A stretch of DNA of 11,578 nucleotides from JACQNR01 sp049515175. GTDB lineage: Bacteria > Acidobacteriota > Terriglobia > UBA7540. The DNA lies in assembly GCA_049515175.1 (NCBI GenBank), contig JBEKUI010000142.1, forward strand, positions 1 to 11,578. Direction: 5' to 3'. Shown here in pieces: positions 1-7,205 of the stretch. The position numbers were made by a program, and so were the translations under genes. The notes beneath the pieces were generated by a model that had not been told where the DNA came from, ran no database searches, and saw only the letters and a program-made list of their open reading frames with translations. The first letter of the stretch is position 1. Every line of letters starts with the position of its first letter.

Positions 1-159
1 GTCTTCAGCAAGTCTCTCCGACTAATCCAGGTCACGGTTTCTCTCCCTCTCCGTTTTCTTCGAGCCCCTGACTATACACCAATATTTCCCGGCAGGAGCT
101 GCCCGGCAGTGGAGGGCTTGCAAGCACTTCCGGGGTCTGTCAAGATAGAGTTTTCATCG
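1..159. other. Leader region upstream of recJ, no gene supported
   Basis: I see no coding region here that is better than chance. The first 60 bases are pyrimidine-rich on the + strand. A TATACA hexamer at 73-78 resembles a -10 box, but no convincing -35 box lies 16-18 nt upstream, so I do not call a promoter. A GC-rich hairpin at 88-106 contains an AGGAG sequence and is listed separately. The region probably belongs to the intergenic space before recJ, or holds the end of a gene that I cannot recognise. Confidence 0.5.
88..106 (+). promoter_or_regulatory. Small hairpin enclosing an AGGAG ribosome-binding-like sequence
   Basis: GGCAG at 91-95 pairs with CTGCC at 99-103 around a 3-nt GAG loop. 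Two further C-G pairs (88-89 with 105-106) lie beyond a C-C mismatch. AGGAG at 94-98 is partly in the stem and sits 10 nt before a GTG at 109, the alternative recJ start. If the hairpin forms, it would partly mask that site. This is a fold read by eye, with no energy calculation. Confidence 0.3.
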
Positions 160-1851
160 ATGCGCTGGCGGACTTCTGCTGCTGACCCGGAGATTGTTGG
201 GAAGCTCGCAGGCGACCTCAGGCTGTCGCCGCTGCTGGCGCGCTTGCTAGTGATACGTGGCCTGGACGACCCGGAACGAGCGGAGCAATTCCTCTCGCCC
301 GCGCTCACCCACCTGCACGACCCCTTCCTAATGGCGGAGATGCGCCCGGCCGTGGACCGCCTCGAACGGGCTATTACCCGCGGCGAGAAGATCCTGATCT
401 ACGGTGACTACGACGTGGATGGCACCATGGCCGTGGTCGTGCTGCTCACCGCTCTGCGGACTCTGGGAGCGAAAGTCGAGGCGTACATCCCTCACCGGCT
501 CACCGACGGCTACGGGATGAGGGCGCCGGTGGTGGAGCAGGCACACACGCAAGGATTTCGCGTCGTCCTGAGCGTGGACACGGGGGTGCGCGAACATGAA
601 GTCCTGGCGCGGGCGCGCGAACTCGGCCTCGACTGTATTGTCACCGACCACCACCTTCCCGATGACCATCTGCCGCCGGCCTGCGCGATTCTGAATCCCC
701 GGCGGCCGGATTGCGCCTATCCCGAGAAGTCACTGGCCGGCGTGGGTGTGGCGTTCAAGCTGGCCCAGGCGCTGCTCGGGCCACGAATGAACGCGCAGCG
801 CCTCGAATCCTATTTGAAGATCGTCTGCCTGGGGACCATCGCCGATGTTGTGCCCCTGGTGGGTGAAAACCGGGTCATCGCGCACTTTGGATTGGCGGGC
901 CTACGCGACCCGATGAATCCCAGCCTGGCGGCGCTCCTGGCGGTTTCGGGCCTGGGAGGGAGTGACGTCACAACCTACGACGTCGGGTTTCGCCTTGCTC
1001 CCCGCATCAACGCCGCGGGCCGCATGGAGAGCGCCCGCGACGTCATCGAACTGTTCACCACGGCGGATGCAGTGCGGGCGCGCGCGATTGCCGGGCACCT
1101 TGAGAATCTCAATGGTGAGCGCCAACGCGTGGAGGAACAGATCGTCCGTACGATTATGGAAGAGATGGAGGCTCGCCCGGAGAAAGCCAGCCAGTACTCG
1201 CTGGTTTTTGCGGGCGAGGGCTGGCATCGCGGCGTGATCGGCATTGTCGCGCAGCGCGTCGTGGATCGCTACTACCGTCCGACACTGGTTATGGGGATTG
1301 AGGATGAAGTCGCGGTCGGGTCGGGAAGGTCCATTCGAGGGTTCCACCTCCTCGATGCCCTTACGCAGTGTTCCGACCTTTTCGACCGCTTCGGGGGACA
1401 TGCCCAAGCGGCGGGATTCGCGCTTCCCGCAGGTCGCGTGGCGGAACTGGCAACGCGCTTTGAAGCCCACGCGCGTTCGATCCTTTCCCCTGAAGACCTG
1501 GAGCCGGTTCTGCGGGTCGATGCGGAAGTGACCCTGGCGGATCTGACGCCGGAATTGTACGCGCAACTGCAAAGGCTCGAACCGCATGGGTTCGGCAACC
1601 CCACGCCGGTTTACGTCGCCCGCGGCGTGAGATTGCTCGCCCCCCCTCGCGTCCTGAAGGAAAAGCATCTAAAGTTGAGGGTGGGCCAGGGAGCGGTCTC
1701 GTTCGACGCCTTGGCCTGGCGGATGGCCGAACGTGCCGACGAACTCGCGCCAGGATTGTTTCTCGACCTGGCGTTTGCTGTGGAGGAGAACTCATACCAG
1801 GGAGTGACCTCGCTGCAGTTGGTGGTTAAAGATTGGCGTCCGGCGGCATGA
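160..1851 (+). CDS. recJ: Single-stranded-DNA-specific exonuclease RecJ
   Basis: RecJ is a cytoplasmic 5'-3' exonuclease on single-stranded DNA, acting in RecF-pathway recombination, base excision and mismatch repair. Numbering from ATG 160 (563 residues, the usual size), the DHH phosphoesterase motifs are DYDVDG at 83-88 and TDHH with D163-H164-H165. CLGTIADVVPL and INAAGRM follow. The DHHA1 part shows GWHRGVIGIVAQRV from residue 354 and FGGHAQAAGF from 411. The C-terminal ~110 residues match the RecJ OB-fold region. All catalytic motifs are intact. Start choice: many RecJ proteins begin MRW or nearly so, which favours ATG 160, although only a weak GAG precedes it. GTG 109, with AGGAG 10 nt upstream, would add 17 residues and cannot be excluded. 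The gene stands apart from the lpt block by 225 nt, so it may be a separate transcription unit. Family identity is very secure. Confidence 0.96.
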   Translation: MRWRTSAADPEIVGKLAGDLRLSPLLARLLVIRGLDDPERAEQFLSPALTHLHDPFLMAEMRPAVDRLERAITRGEKILIYGDYDVDGTMAVVVLLTALRTLGAKVEAYIPHRLTDGYGMRAPVVEQAHTQGFRVVLSVDTGVREHEVLARARELGLDCIVTDHHLPDDHLPPACAILNPRRPDCAYPEKSLAGVGVAFKLAQALLGPRMNAQRLESYLKIVCLGTIADVVPLVGENRVIAHFGLAGLRDPMNPSLAALLAVSGLGGSDVTTYDVGFRLAPRINAAGRMESARDVIELFTTADAVRARAIAGHLENLNGERQRVEEQIVRTIMEEMEARPEKASQYSLVFAGEGWHRGVIGIVAQRVVDRYYRPTLVMGIEDEVAVGSGRSIRGFHLLDALTQCSDLFDRFGGHAQAAGFALPAGRVAELATRFEAHARSILSPEDLEPVLRVDAEVTLADLTPELYAQLQRLEPHGFGNPTPVYVARGVRLLAPPRVLKEKHLKLRVGQGAVSFDALAWRMAERADELAPGLFLDLAFAVEENSYQGVTSLQLVVKDWRPAA

Positions 1852-1866
1852 TGAAGGCGGAAGGCA

Positions 1867-1889
1867 AAGATGCTTCGAAGGGGCATCTT
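1867..1889 (+). other. Hairpin downstream of recJ, not a typical terminator
   Basis: AAGATGC at 1867-1873 and GCATCTT at 1883-1889 form a perfect 7-bp stem with a 9-nt loop. No U-run follows, so it does not look like an intrinsic terminator. The 8-bp palindrome CTTCGAAG occurs twice here, at 1873-1880 and 1887-1894, giving alternative folds. It could serve as a 3'-end stabilising structure for the recJ transcript, or have no function. Confidence 0.35.
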
Positions 1890-1969
1890 CGAAGAAGAGT
1901 CCGGCGGCTCATAATGGTCATCGGAGGGCCGGCAGCTCGCGCCCGATTCCAGAGACGGTTCTCAAGTTT

Positions 1970-2025
1970 GCGAACGGCGGGTCGCTGAACGCTGATGGCT
2001 GAGTGCTGACAGTTGGCAGCAGCAG
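1970..2025 (+). repeat. Degenerate heptamer tandem array, consensus GCTGANN
   Basis: Eight consecutive 7-nt units in one register fill 1970-2025. All eight begin with G and seven of the eight continue with C. The four central units (1984-2011) all begin GCTGA and vary only in the last two bases. The outer units (GCGAACG, GCGGGTC, GTTGGCA, GCAGCAG) are more decayed. The array ends about 50 nt before the lptC start. The strict 7-nt phase in non-coding DNA is direct observation. The kinship with heptamer arrays at 7164-7205, 7295-7329 and 11389-11423 is inference from the shared CTGAC/CTTGTC-like core. Confidence 0.6.
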
Positions 2026-2076
2026 TTCTTAAATGAAAAATCTGAGATGTGATATGGCCGGGAGTCCGTAGCAAGC

Positions 2077-4374
2077 GTGGAAAACGTTGTCCAAGTTGCG
2101 CGACGTAGAAAGTTAATCACAGGGATTGTGTCCGGAGCGCTGGCGGTGACGGTACTCGCCGTGGCGCTTGCCTATTGGAGGACCAGCCGCCGTGACGATA
2201 AATCCGCCGCACCGCCGCGCCCGGTGCCGGCCGACGTTCATCAGCAGCTTTCGGGATACACCTTCACGCGCTCCGACGAAGGCCGTCCGGTGTTCACCAT
2301 TCATGCCTCGCGAACGGTGGCCTTCAAGGAGGGTGGTACGACCGTCCTGGAGGACGTGAGTGTGGAGATGTTCGGGCGCACCGGCAAGCGACGTGACATC
2401 CTGCGCACGCGCCGTTGCGATTACAACTCGCTATCAGGCGACCTCTTCAGCTCGGGCGCGGTGGAGTTGGAGTTGGATGCCGATCCCAGCGCGACGCCGG
2501 GCGCGGGGAGGCGCTGGCGCCCCATACGCCTCGAAACCTCGCAGCTCTATTTCCATCAACAGGGGTCCGAGGTCTCGAGCGACGAGCCAGTACGTTTCAG
2601 CATTGGGCCACTCTCCGGCTCGGCGCGCGGTGTGACCTATGCCACCCGCGAGGGCTGGCTGGAGTTCAAGAGCGATATTAAGGCTACGCTGGACCGTGAG
2701 GGAGGTACCCAACCCCCTTTGAGTTTGGCGGCCGCGCGCGCCCGTTACGATAAGCAAGCTGGACAAGTGACGCTGGACGGGGCAGTCGAAATCCGTCAAG
2801 GAATCCGCTGTGTCCAGGGGGATCGAGCTTCCGTCTTTCTGGATAGCCGGGATCGCATCACTCGTGCGGTTCTGGAGGGCAGCGTCCATGCCACGGAGGA
2901 GTCCGATGGCCGCCAGGTGCTGGCTACGGCGGAGAAGCTGACGGCGGAGTTGGACGGCGAAACTGGACAGTTGCGAACCGGCATCGCTGAGGGGAATGTC
3001 CAGCTGACGACGAAGCAAGGGCTCAGCGAAGGGCGCTTGACCGCCCAGAAGTTGGAGATCGCTTTTGCCGGAAAGAATCCGCAGGCGCAGAGGGGATTGG
3101 CCTCCGGCGGGGTACACCTGACGCAGGACCTTGCGGTTTCGGACCCTTCATCTCGCGGGCACGCTTCGGAGCCGGGCCGCTTGTCGGCATCCCACCGGGA
3201 GCTCACTGCCGAGGCCCTGCAATTCACTTTTCAGGCGAACGGCCAAAGCCTCCGGGACGCCACCACCGTGGGGCCCGGCAATCTGCTGTTTGAACCCAAG
3301 GATCCGGGAACCGGCAGTCGGACGATTGCGGCCGGCCAGTTCCTCATGGAATTCGATCCACAAAGCCGGCTGGAGGGCCTGAAAGGTGAGGGAGGAACAA
3401 AGATCACCTTCCAGCCGCCTCAGAACGCGCCGCCCGGCAGTGCGGCCCAGGAAAGCGCGGCGGACCGCCTCGTTGCAACCTTCGATCCCGCGACGCAAAT
3501 CGCAACCCGGATCGATCAAACCGGCAAATACCAGTTTCGCGAAGGCGACCGGCGCGGTTCTGCGGAGCGTGCCTCCTATCAAGCGGGGGCTGAAACGCTG
3601 GCGCTCACCGGACAGCCCCGTGTCTGGGATGCGACCCTAAGCACGCGGGCCGAGAGGATGCTGATTGACCTCCGCACCGACACGGCGGAAGGCTTAGGGA
3701 AAGTCCAATCCACACATTTCGGCGACGGCAAGGGCGACCCGACAAACGTGCTGGCCGATCGCGTCGTGGCCCAGCGGAGTAGCCAAACCGTCCACTACGA
3801 GGGCAAGGTTCGCGCCTGGCGCGGCACCGATGTGGTGGAATCAACGGCCCTCGATGTTTTCCACAACGAACGACGAGTGAGCTCCGGATCGCAGGTGCTG
3901 ACCTCTCACCTGCAACCAGGCCGTGCTATTCCTGGCGGCTCCTCAAAGGAGATCAGAGGCCAACCGCAGCCAGTGACGATTCGCGCCGAAAGGTTGCAGT
4001 ATTTCGATCAAGGGCGCAAGGCAAGCTATCGGGGCAAGGTGAAGCTGCAGACCGAGGACACCATCCTCGAGTCGGACAAGCTGGACGCTTATTTTTCCAA
4101 CGTTTCCACCGCGGGTTCCGCGGAACTCGAGCGCGCCGTAGCGGAGGGAGCCATCCGGGTTGTGCAGCCGGGGCGGCGCGCCACGGGGCAGCATGCCGAG
4201 TACTTCGCGGCCGATGGAAAGATCCTTTTGAGTGGTGGCCCGCCCACGGTCATGGATGCGGAGAAAGGCTTTACAAGCGGTCAGCGTTTGACATTCTTCA
4301 CCCGCGATGATAAGCTGATTGTTTCCGGAGGTGATGAGTCGCCGACAATTTCCCGGCATCATGTCGAGCAATGA
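2077..4374 (+). CDS. lptC: LptC-like LPS export protein with tandem LptA/OstA-like domains
   Basis: This protein is predicted to take LPS from the LptB-driven inner-membrane transporter and carry it through the periplasm. It has 765 residues, against roughly 190 for E. coli LptC or LptA. Residues 12-34 form one membrane anchor after a basic N-terminus. Residues ~58-200 read as an LptC domain (GYTFTRSDEGRPVFTIHAS, then LEDVSVEMFG). LptA-like beta-jelly-roll units follow at about 215-330, a weaker stretch at 365-450, ~495-610, and a clear one at 632-755 (ERLQYFDQGRKASYRGKVKL, ELERAVAEGAIRVVQ, QHAEYFAADGKILLSGGP). It ends 6 nt before lptB, so an operon is near certain. The GTG start has GGGAG 12 nt upstream and is the only start seen that keeps the whole anchor. 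Domain boundaries are by eye. The family is secure; a true LptC-LptA fusion function is inferred. Confidence 0.88.
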   Translation: MENVVQVARRRKLITGIVSGALAVTVLAVALAYWRTSRRDDKSAAPPRPVPADVHQQLSGYTFTRSDEGRPVFTIHASRTVAFKEGGTTVLEDVSVEMFGRTGKRRDILRTRRCDYNSLSGDLFSSGAVELELDADPSATPGAGRRWRPIRLETSQLYFHQQGSEVSSDEPVRFSIGPLSGSARGVTYATREGWLEFKSDIKATLDREGGTQPPLSLAAARARYDKQAGQVTLDGAVEIRQGIRCVQGDRASVFLDSRDRITRAVLEGSVHATEESDGRQVLATAEKLTAELDGETGQLRTGIAEGNVQLTTKQGLSEGRLTAQKLEIAFAGKNPQAQRGLASGGVHLTQDLAVSDPSSRGHASEPGRLSASHRELTAEALQFTFQANGQSLRDATTVGPGNLLFEPKDPGTGSRTIAAGQFLMEFDPQSRLEGLKGEGGTKITFQPPQNAPPGSAAQESAADRLVATFDPATQIATRIDQTGKYQFREGDRRGSAERASYQAGAETLALTGQPRVWDATLSTRAERMLIDLRTDTAEGLGKVQSTHFGDGKGDPTNVLADRVVAQRSSQTVHYEGKVRAWRGTDVVESTALDVFHNERRVSSGSQVLTSHLQPGRAIPGGSSKEIRGQPQPVTIRAERLQYFDQGRKASYRGKVKLQTEDTILESDKLDAYFSNVSTAGSAELERAVAEGAIRVVQPGRRATGQHAEYFAADGKILLSGGPPTVMDAEKGFTSGQRLTFFTRDDKLIVSGGDESPTISRHHVEQ

Positions 4375-4380
4375 GCGGCA

Positions 4381-5109
4381 ATGCAGATTCTCTCCACAGT
4401 CGACCTGGCGAAGTCGTTCAAGGGTCGCAAGGTCGTCGATAACGTAAGTCTCAGGATCGCTCAGGGAGAGGTGGTAGGGTTGCTCGGGCCGAACGGCGCG
4501 GGCAAGACGACAACCTTTTACATTATCGTAGGCTTGACTACTCCGGATTCGGGCCAAGTCCTCCTCGACGGAATCGACCTCACACAGTTTCCCATGTACC
4601 TCCGGGCGAGGAGCGGGATCAGCTACCTCCCCCAAGAGCCCTCCATATTTCGCAAACTCACGGTGGAAGAGAATATCCTGGCGGTGCTGGAGACGCTGCC
4701 GCTCAGTGCCCACGAGCGGCGCGAGCGGCTCGAAGAACTGATTGCGGACTTCGGCCTCCAGCAGGTGCGGCGGAGTCACGGATATGTGCTCTCGGGGGGC
4801 GAGCGGCGGCGGGTGGAAATTGCGCGGTCTCTGGTCATCTCTCCATCTTTCATCCTGCTCGACGAGCCTTTTTCGGGGATTGATCCTCTGACGGTTCTCG
4901 ATATTCAGTCGATCATCGTACGGCTTAAGGAATCGGGAATTGGCGTGCTGGTAACGGATCACAATGTGCAGGAAACACTGCGCGTGACCGACCGCGCGTA
5001 TATAATTAACAACGGCCGGATCTTCCGGGCCGGCACACCGGAGGAGCTCGGCAATGACCTGGAAGTAAGACGGGTCTACCTCGGAGATAATTTCCGGCTG
5101 GCGGTGTAA
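4381..5109 (+). CDS. lptB: LPS export ABC transporter ATP-binding protein LptB
   Basis: LptB is the cytoplasmic ATPase that powers LPS extraction by the LptB2FG complex. The 242 residues match the usual length. Motifs: Walker A GPNGAGKT at 36-43, Q-loop Q85 in the LptB-typical YLPQEPSIFRKLTVEENI, signature LSGGERRRVEIARS from 137, Walker B ILLDEP with D161-E162, and H-loop H194 in TDHNVQETL. The GERRRVEIAR and DHNV strings separate LptB from generic branched-chain amino-acid ATPases. ATG 4381 lies 6 nt after the lptC stop with no clear Shine-Dalgarno, and the stop overlaps the rpoN start (TAATG at 5107-5111), so translation of the three genes is probably coupled. No lptF or lptG is in the window; they must lie elsewhere if present. 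Confidence 0.97.
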   Translation: MQILSTVDLAKSFKGRKVVDNVSLRIAQGEVVGLLGPNGAGKTTTFYIIVGLTTPDSGQVLLDGIDLTQFPMYLRARSGISYLPQEPSIFRKLTVEENILAVLETLPLSAHERRERLEELIADFGLQQVRRSHGYVLSGGERRRVEIARSLVISPSFILLDEPFSGIDPLTVLDIQSIIVRLKESGIGVLVTDHNVQETLRVTDRAYIINNGRIFRAGTPEELGNDLEVRRVYLGDNFRLAV

Positions 5110-6563
5110 TGGGCGGAATTCAACCCAGAATCGGACTCAACCTTAAGGTGGCGCAGAAGCAGATTCTGACGCCCGGCCTGGTGCAGATGGTCAGCGTGCT
5201 CGCGCTCAACAAGCTCGAGTTGCGCGAGATGATCAACCAGGAGATGATCGCCAATCCCGTTCTGGAGGAGTTGCCGGAAGATGTGCCCCTGCTCGAACAG
5301 GTCGAGCAGAAGGCAAGCACCGAGAAACCAGCTGAGGCGACAACCGAACCCTCGGCCCCCGCGGGCGACAACCACGACTCCTTCGAGGAGATCGATTTCG
5401 GCTCCTTCTTTGACGAATACCTCGATCCCGGCTATCGGTCGCCGGAATCGGAAGTGACCGAGAAACCTTCCTTTGAGAACTTTCTTTCGCAGCCCTCTTC
5501 GCTCACCGATCACCTGGAATGGCAGATGAGCCTCTCGCTTTGCGCGGACAGTGTCCGTGAGGCAGGACATTCGATCATTGGCAATCTCAACGAGGACGGA
5601 TACCTGACGGCAACGCTGGAGGAGATTGCCCAGACCGGCCAGCACTCGCGGGAAGATGTCGAGGCGGCGCTGGCTCTCGTGCAGGAACTTGATCCCCTGG
5701 GCGTGGCGGCGCGCGATCTCCGCGAGTGCCTTCTCATCCAGCTCAAGACCTTGGCTCCCGATAACCTGCTGGCGCAGACAATTGTCTCCGAGCATCTCAA
5801 GCAGCTTCAGAACAAGCAGTACCGGGAAATTGCCCGCGCCGTGGACCGCCCCGTGAAGATCGTGGAGCGCTGCGTGGAGGTGATCCGCAAACTCGACCCG
5901 CGCCCCGGCCAGCGGTACAACGTCTCGCAAGCGCGCCTCATCGAGCCCGACGTTGCCATCGTAAAGATGGGCGACAGCTACCGGGTTTTGATGAACGAGG
6001 ATGGCTTGCCGCAGTTGCGCCTGAGCCGGCATTACCGCCGCTTGCTTGAAACCGATGGCACGACACGGGAAGTGCGCAACTACGTTAAAGAACGCTTCAC
6101 GTCGGCGATCCAGCTCATCAAGAATATCGAACAGCGGAAGCAGACGATCACTCGCGTGTGCGAATCCATCATCCGGCGCCAGTCCGATTTTCTGGACCGT
6201 GGGATTGACCAGTTGCGGCCCATGATGATCAAAGAAGTGGCGGAAGAAGTCGGCGTTCACCCCTCCACGGTGAGCCGCGCCGTGGCCAACAAGTACGCCC
6301 ACACGCCGCAAGGCGTCTATGAGCTGCGCTACTTCTTTTCCGAGGCGGTGCAAGGGCCCTCGGGGGCCTCGACTTCACTCATCAATCTCAAACGGCTGGT
6401 CAAGAAAATGATCGACGAAGAAGATGCTGCTCACCCGCTGACCGATGACCAGATCGCCCAGCGGCTTCACGAGAAGGGGATCTTCGTGACCCGCCGGACG
6501 GTTGCCAAGTACCGTGAAGATATGCGGATTCCCAGTACCCACCAGCGCAGGGTAAAGGCTTGA
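5109..6563 (+). CDS. rpoN: RNA polymerase sigma-54 factor RpoN
   Basis: Sigma-54 directs core RNA polymerase to -24/-12 promoters, which open only with an AAA+ activator. The 484-residue length is normal. Region I (about 1-50, NLKVAQKQILTPGLVQMVSV onward, ending NPVLEEL) is the activator-interacting domain and is less glutamine-rich than in enterobacteria. An acidic linker at ~57-120 is followed by the core-binding domain (~120-310, with NEDGYL at 161 and ELDPLGVAARDLRECLLIQL from 193). Next come the helix-turn-helix region (~372-395, IKEVAEEVGVHPSTVSRAV) and the RpoN box TRRTVAKYRE at 461-470. The box differs from the classical ARRTVAKYR only at its first residue. The start overlaps the lptB stop by one base, indicating translational coupling. 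I saw no clear -24/-12 element in the window's spacers, so autoregulation is not evident. Confidence 0.98.
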   Translation: MGGIQPRIGLNLKVAQKQILTPGLVQMVSVLALNKLELREMINQEMIANPVLEELPEDVPLLEQVEQKASTEKPAEATTEPSAPAGDNHDSFEEIDFGSFFDEYLDPGYRSPESEVTEKPSFENFLSQPSSLTDHLEWQMSLSLCADSVREAGHSIIGNLNEDGYLTATLEEIAQTGQHSREDVEAALALVQELDPLGVAARDLRECLLIQLKTLAPDNLLAQTIVSEHLKQLQNKQYREIARAVDRPVKIVERCVEVIRKLDPRPGQRYNVSQARLIEPDVAIVKMGDSYRVLMNEDGLPQLRLSRHYRRLLETDGTTREVRNYVKERFTSAIQLIKNIEQRKQTITRVCESIIRRQSDFLDRGIDQLRPMMIKEVAEEVGVHPSTVSRAVANKYAHTPQGVYELRYFFSEAVQGPSGASTSLINLKRLVKKMIDEEDAAHPLTDDQIAQRLHEKGIFVTRRTVAKYREDMRIPSTHQRRVKA

Positions 6564-6602
6564 ATCACTCCTGCCATTTCAGCTTTCCTCCAATGCCCGC
6601 TC

Positions 6603-6608
6603 AGGAGG
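6603..6608 (+). promoter_or_regulatory. Strong Shine-Dalgarno for hpf
   Basis: AGGAGG at 6603-6608 lies 7 nt before ATG 6616. It is the only full consensus ribosome binding site in the window. It fixes the hpf start and predicts independent, strong translation, unlike rapZ and yicC, which show none. Confidence 0.85.
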
Positions 6609-6615
6609 TCTATTC

Positions 6616-7152
6616 ATGCGCATCGATTTTACCGGCCGACAAACCGAAGTCAGCCCAGAACTGCGCCGCTATACGGAGGAGCGGCTGGGAAAACTTACCC
6701 GACTATTGCGAGATCGATTTCAACTGCACGTCATCCTGACGGCGGAAAAACACCGACGCATTGCAGAAATCACTCTGAAGTTCCGTGATCATACTCTGGT
6801 GGGGGCTGAGACCACCGGCGACGCCCGCAGTTCGATTAACGGCGCCCTCGACAAACTCGAACGCCAGGCGTTGCGCTTGCTGGGGCGCCGGCGGGAACGG
6901 AAACGCCGTCCCAAGCCGGCGACCGCCGTGCTGCTGAACGTCCTCCGCAGCCAGCGGGTCGATCACGAAGAACATCGGGTCCTGGAGAAAGACCGCTTCC
7001 CGATCAAGCCCATGACGGTGGACGAAGCCATTGATACGCTCGACGCGACGCGTATCGGTCTGGTGGTTTTCCGCAACACGGACACCGAGCGCGTCAACGT
7101 GATTTACCGGCGCGAAGACGGCAATCTCGGCTTGGTTGAGCCTGAACCTTGA
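6616..7152 (+). CDS. hpf: Ribosome hibernation promoting factor, long form (HPF/RaiA)
   Basis: HPF binds the small-subunit decoding site and silences ribosomes in starvation. At 178 residues this is the long form, with two parts. The N-terminal S30AE fold (~1-95, MRIDFTGRQTEVSPELRRYT, ending in the basic stretch RRRERKRRP at 91-99) occupies the tRNA/mRNA channel. The C-terminal domain (~125-178, FPIKPMTVDEAIDTLDATRI, then VVFRNT, NVIYRREDGNLGLVEP) dimerises to form 100S ribosomes without RMF. E. coli HPF is short and lacks this tail. The gene lies 52 nt after rpoN, the position it holds in the proteobacterial rpoN cluster, but has its own strong ribosome binding site. The next gene follows only after a structured 179-nt spacer. 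Confidence 0.96.
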   Translation: MRIDFTGRQTEVSPELRRYTEERLGKLTRLLRDRFQLHVILTAEKHRRIAEITLKFRDHTLVGAETTGDARSSINGALDKLERQALRLLGRRRERKRRPKPATAVLLNVLRSQRVDHEEHRVLEKDRFPIKPMTVDEAIDTLDATRIGLVVFRNTDTERVNVIYRREDGNLGLVEPEP

Positions 7153-7163
7153 GAAGCACAGTT

Positions 7164-7205
7164 ACGAGTGACAAGTGACGGGCAAGAGGTCAAAAGTCAG
7201 GATTC
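7164..7205 (+). repeat. Degenerate heptamer array, left arm, purine-rich
   Basis: Six units in one 7-nt register run from 7164 to 7205, each beginning with A. The clearest are ACGAGTG and ACAAGTG (7164-7177), followed after two looser units by AAAAGTC and AGGATTC (7192-7205). The sense is opposite to the array at 7295-7329: in a shifted phase the first units read GACRAGY, the reverse complement of that array's RCTYGTC. Confidence 0.6.

Larger units (their letters stand above)
1852..2076. other. recJ-lptC spacer (225 nt)
   Basis: This non-coding spacer starts with purine-rich sequence after the recJ stop. It contains a hairpin at 1867-1889, a degenerate 7-nt tandem array at 1970-2025, and a short AT-rich stretch at 2026-2056. 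GGGAG at 2060-2064 lies 12 nt before the GTG start of the next gene and is its only plausible ribosome binding site. I found no convincing sigma-70 hexamer pair. Confidence 0.6.

Noticed and set aside
73..78. TATACA as a -10 box for recJ
   Set aside because: No acceptable -35 element at 16-18 nt, so it is not called as a promoter.
901..1668. 255-residue open frame on the - strand within recJ
   Set aside because: Antisense shadow of the conserved RecJ DHHA1 region, with no recognisable motif.
1970..2025. CRISPR or direct-repeat array interpretation of the heptamer tract
   Set aside because: Units are 7 nt, contiguous, degenerate and without spacers, unlike CRISPR repeats of about 24-40 nt with unique spacers.
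2033..2071. 12-codon frame (ATG 2033 to TAG 2071) just before lptC, considered as a leader peptide
   Set aside because: No Shine-Dalgarno, no repeated regulatory codons and no attenuator-like hairpins; such a short frame is expected by chance.
3943..4962. 339-residue open frame on the - strand across the lptC end and lptB
   Set aside because: It spans two real genes antiparallel, shows no domain that I recognise and has no ribosome binding site; a compositional shadow.
5076..6353. 425-residue open frame on the - strand opposite rpoN
   Set aside because: It is the mirror of a fully convincing rpoN frame, with low-complexity, family-less sequence. Long antisense frames are common opposite GC-rich genes.
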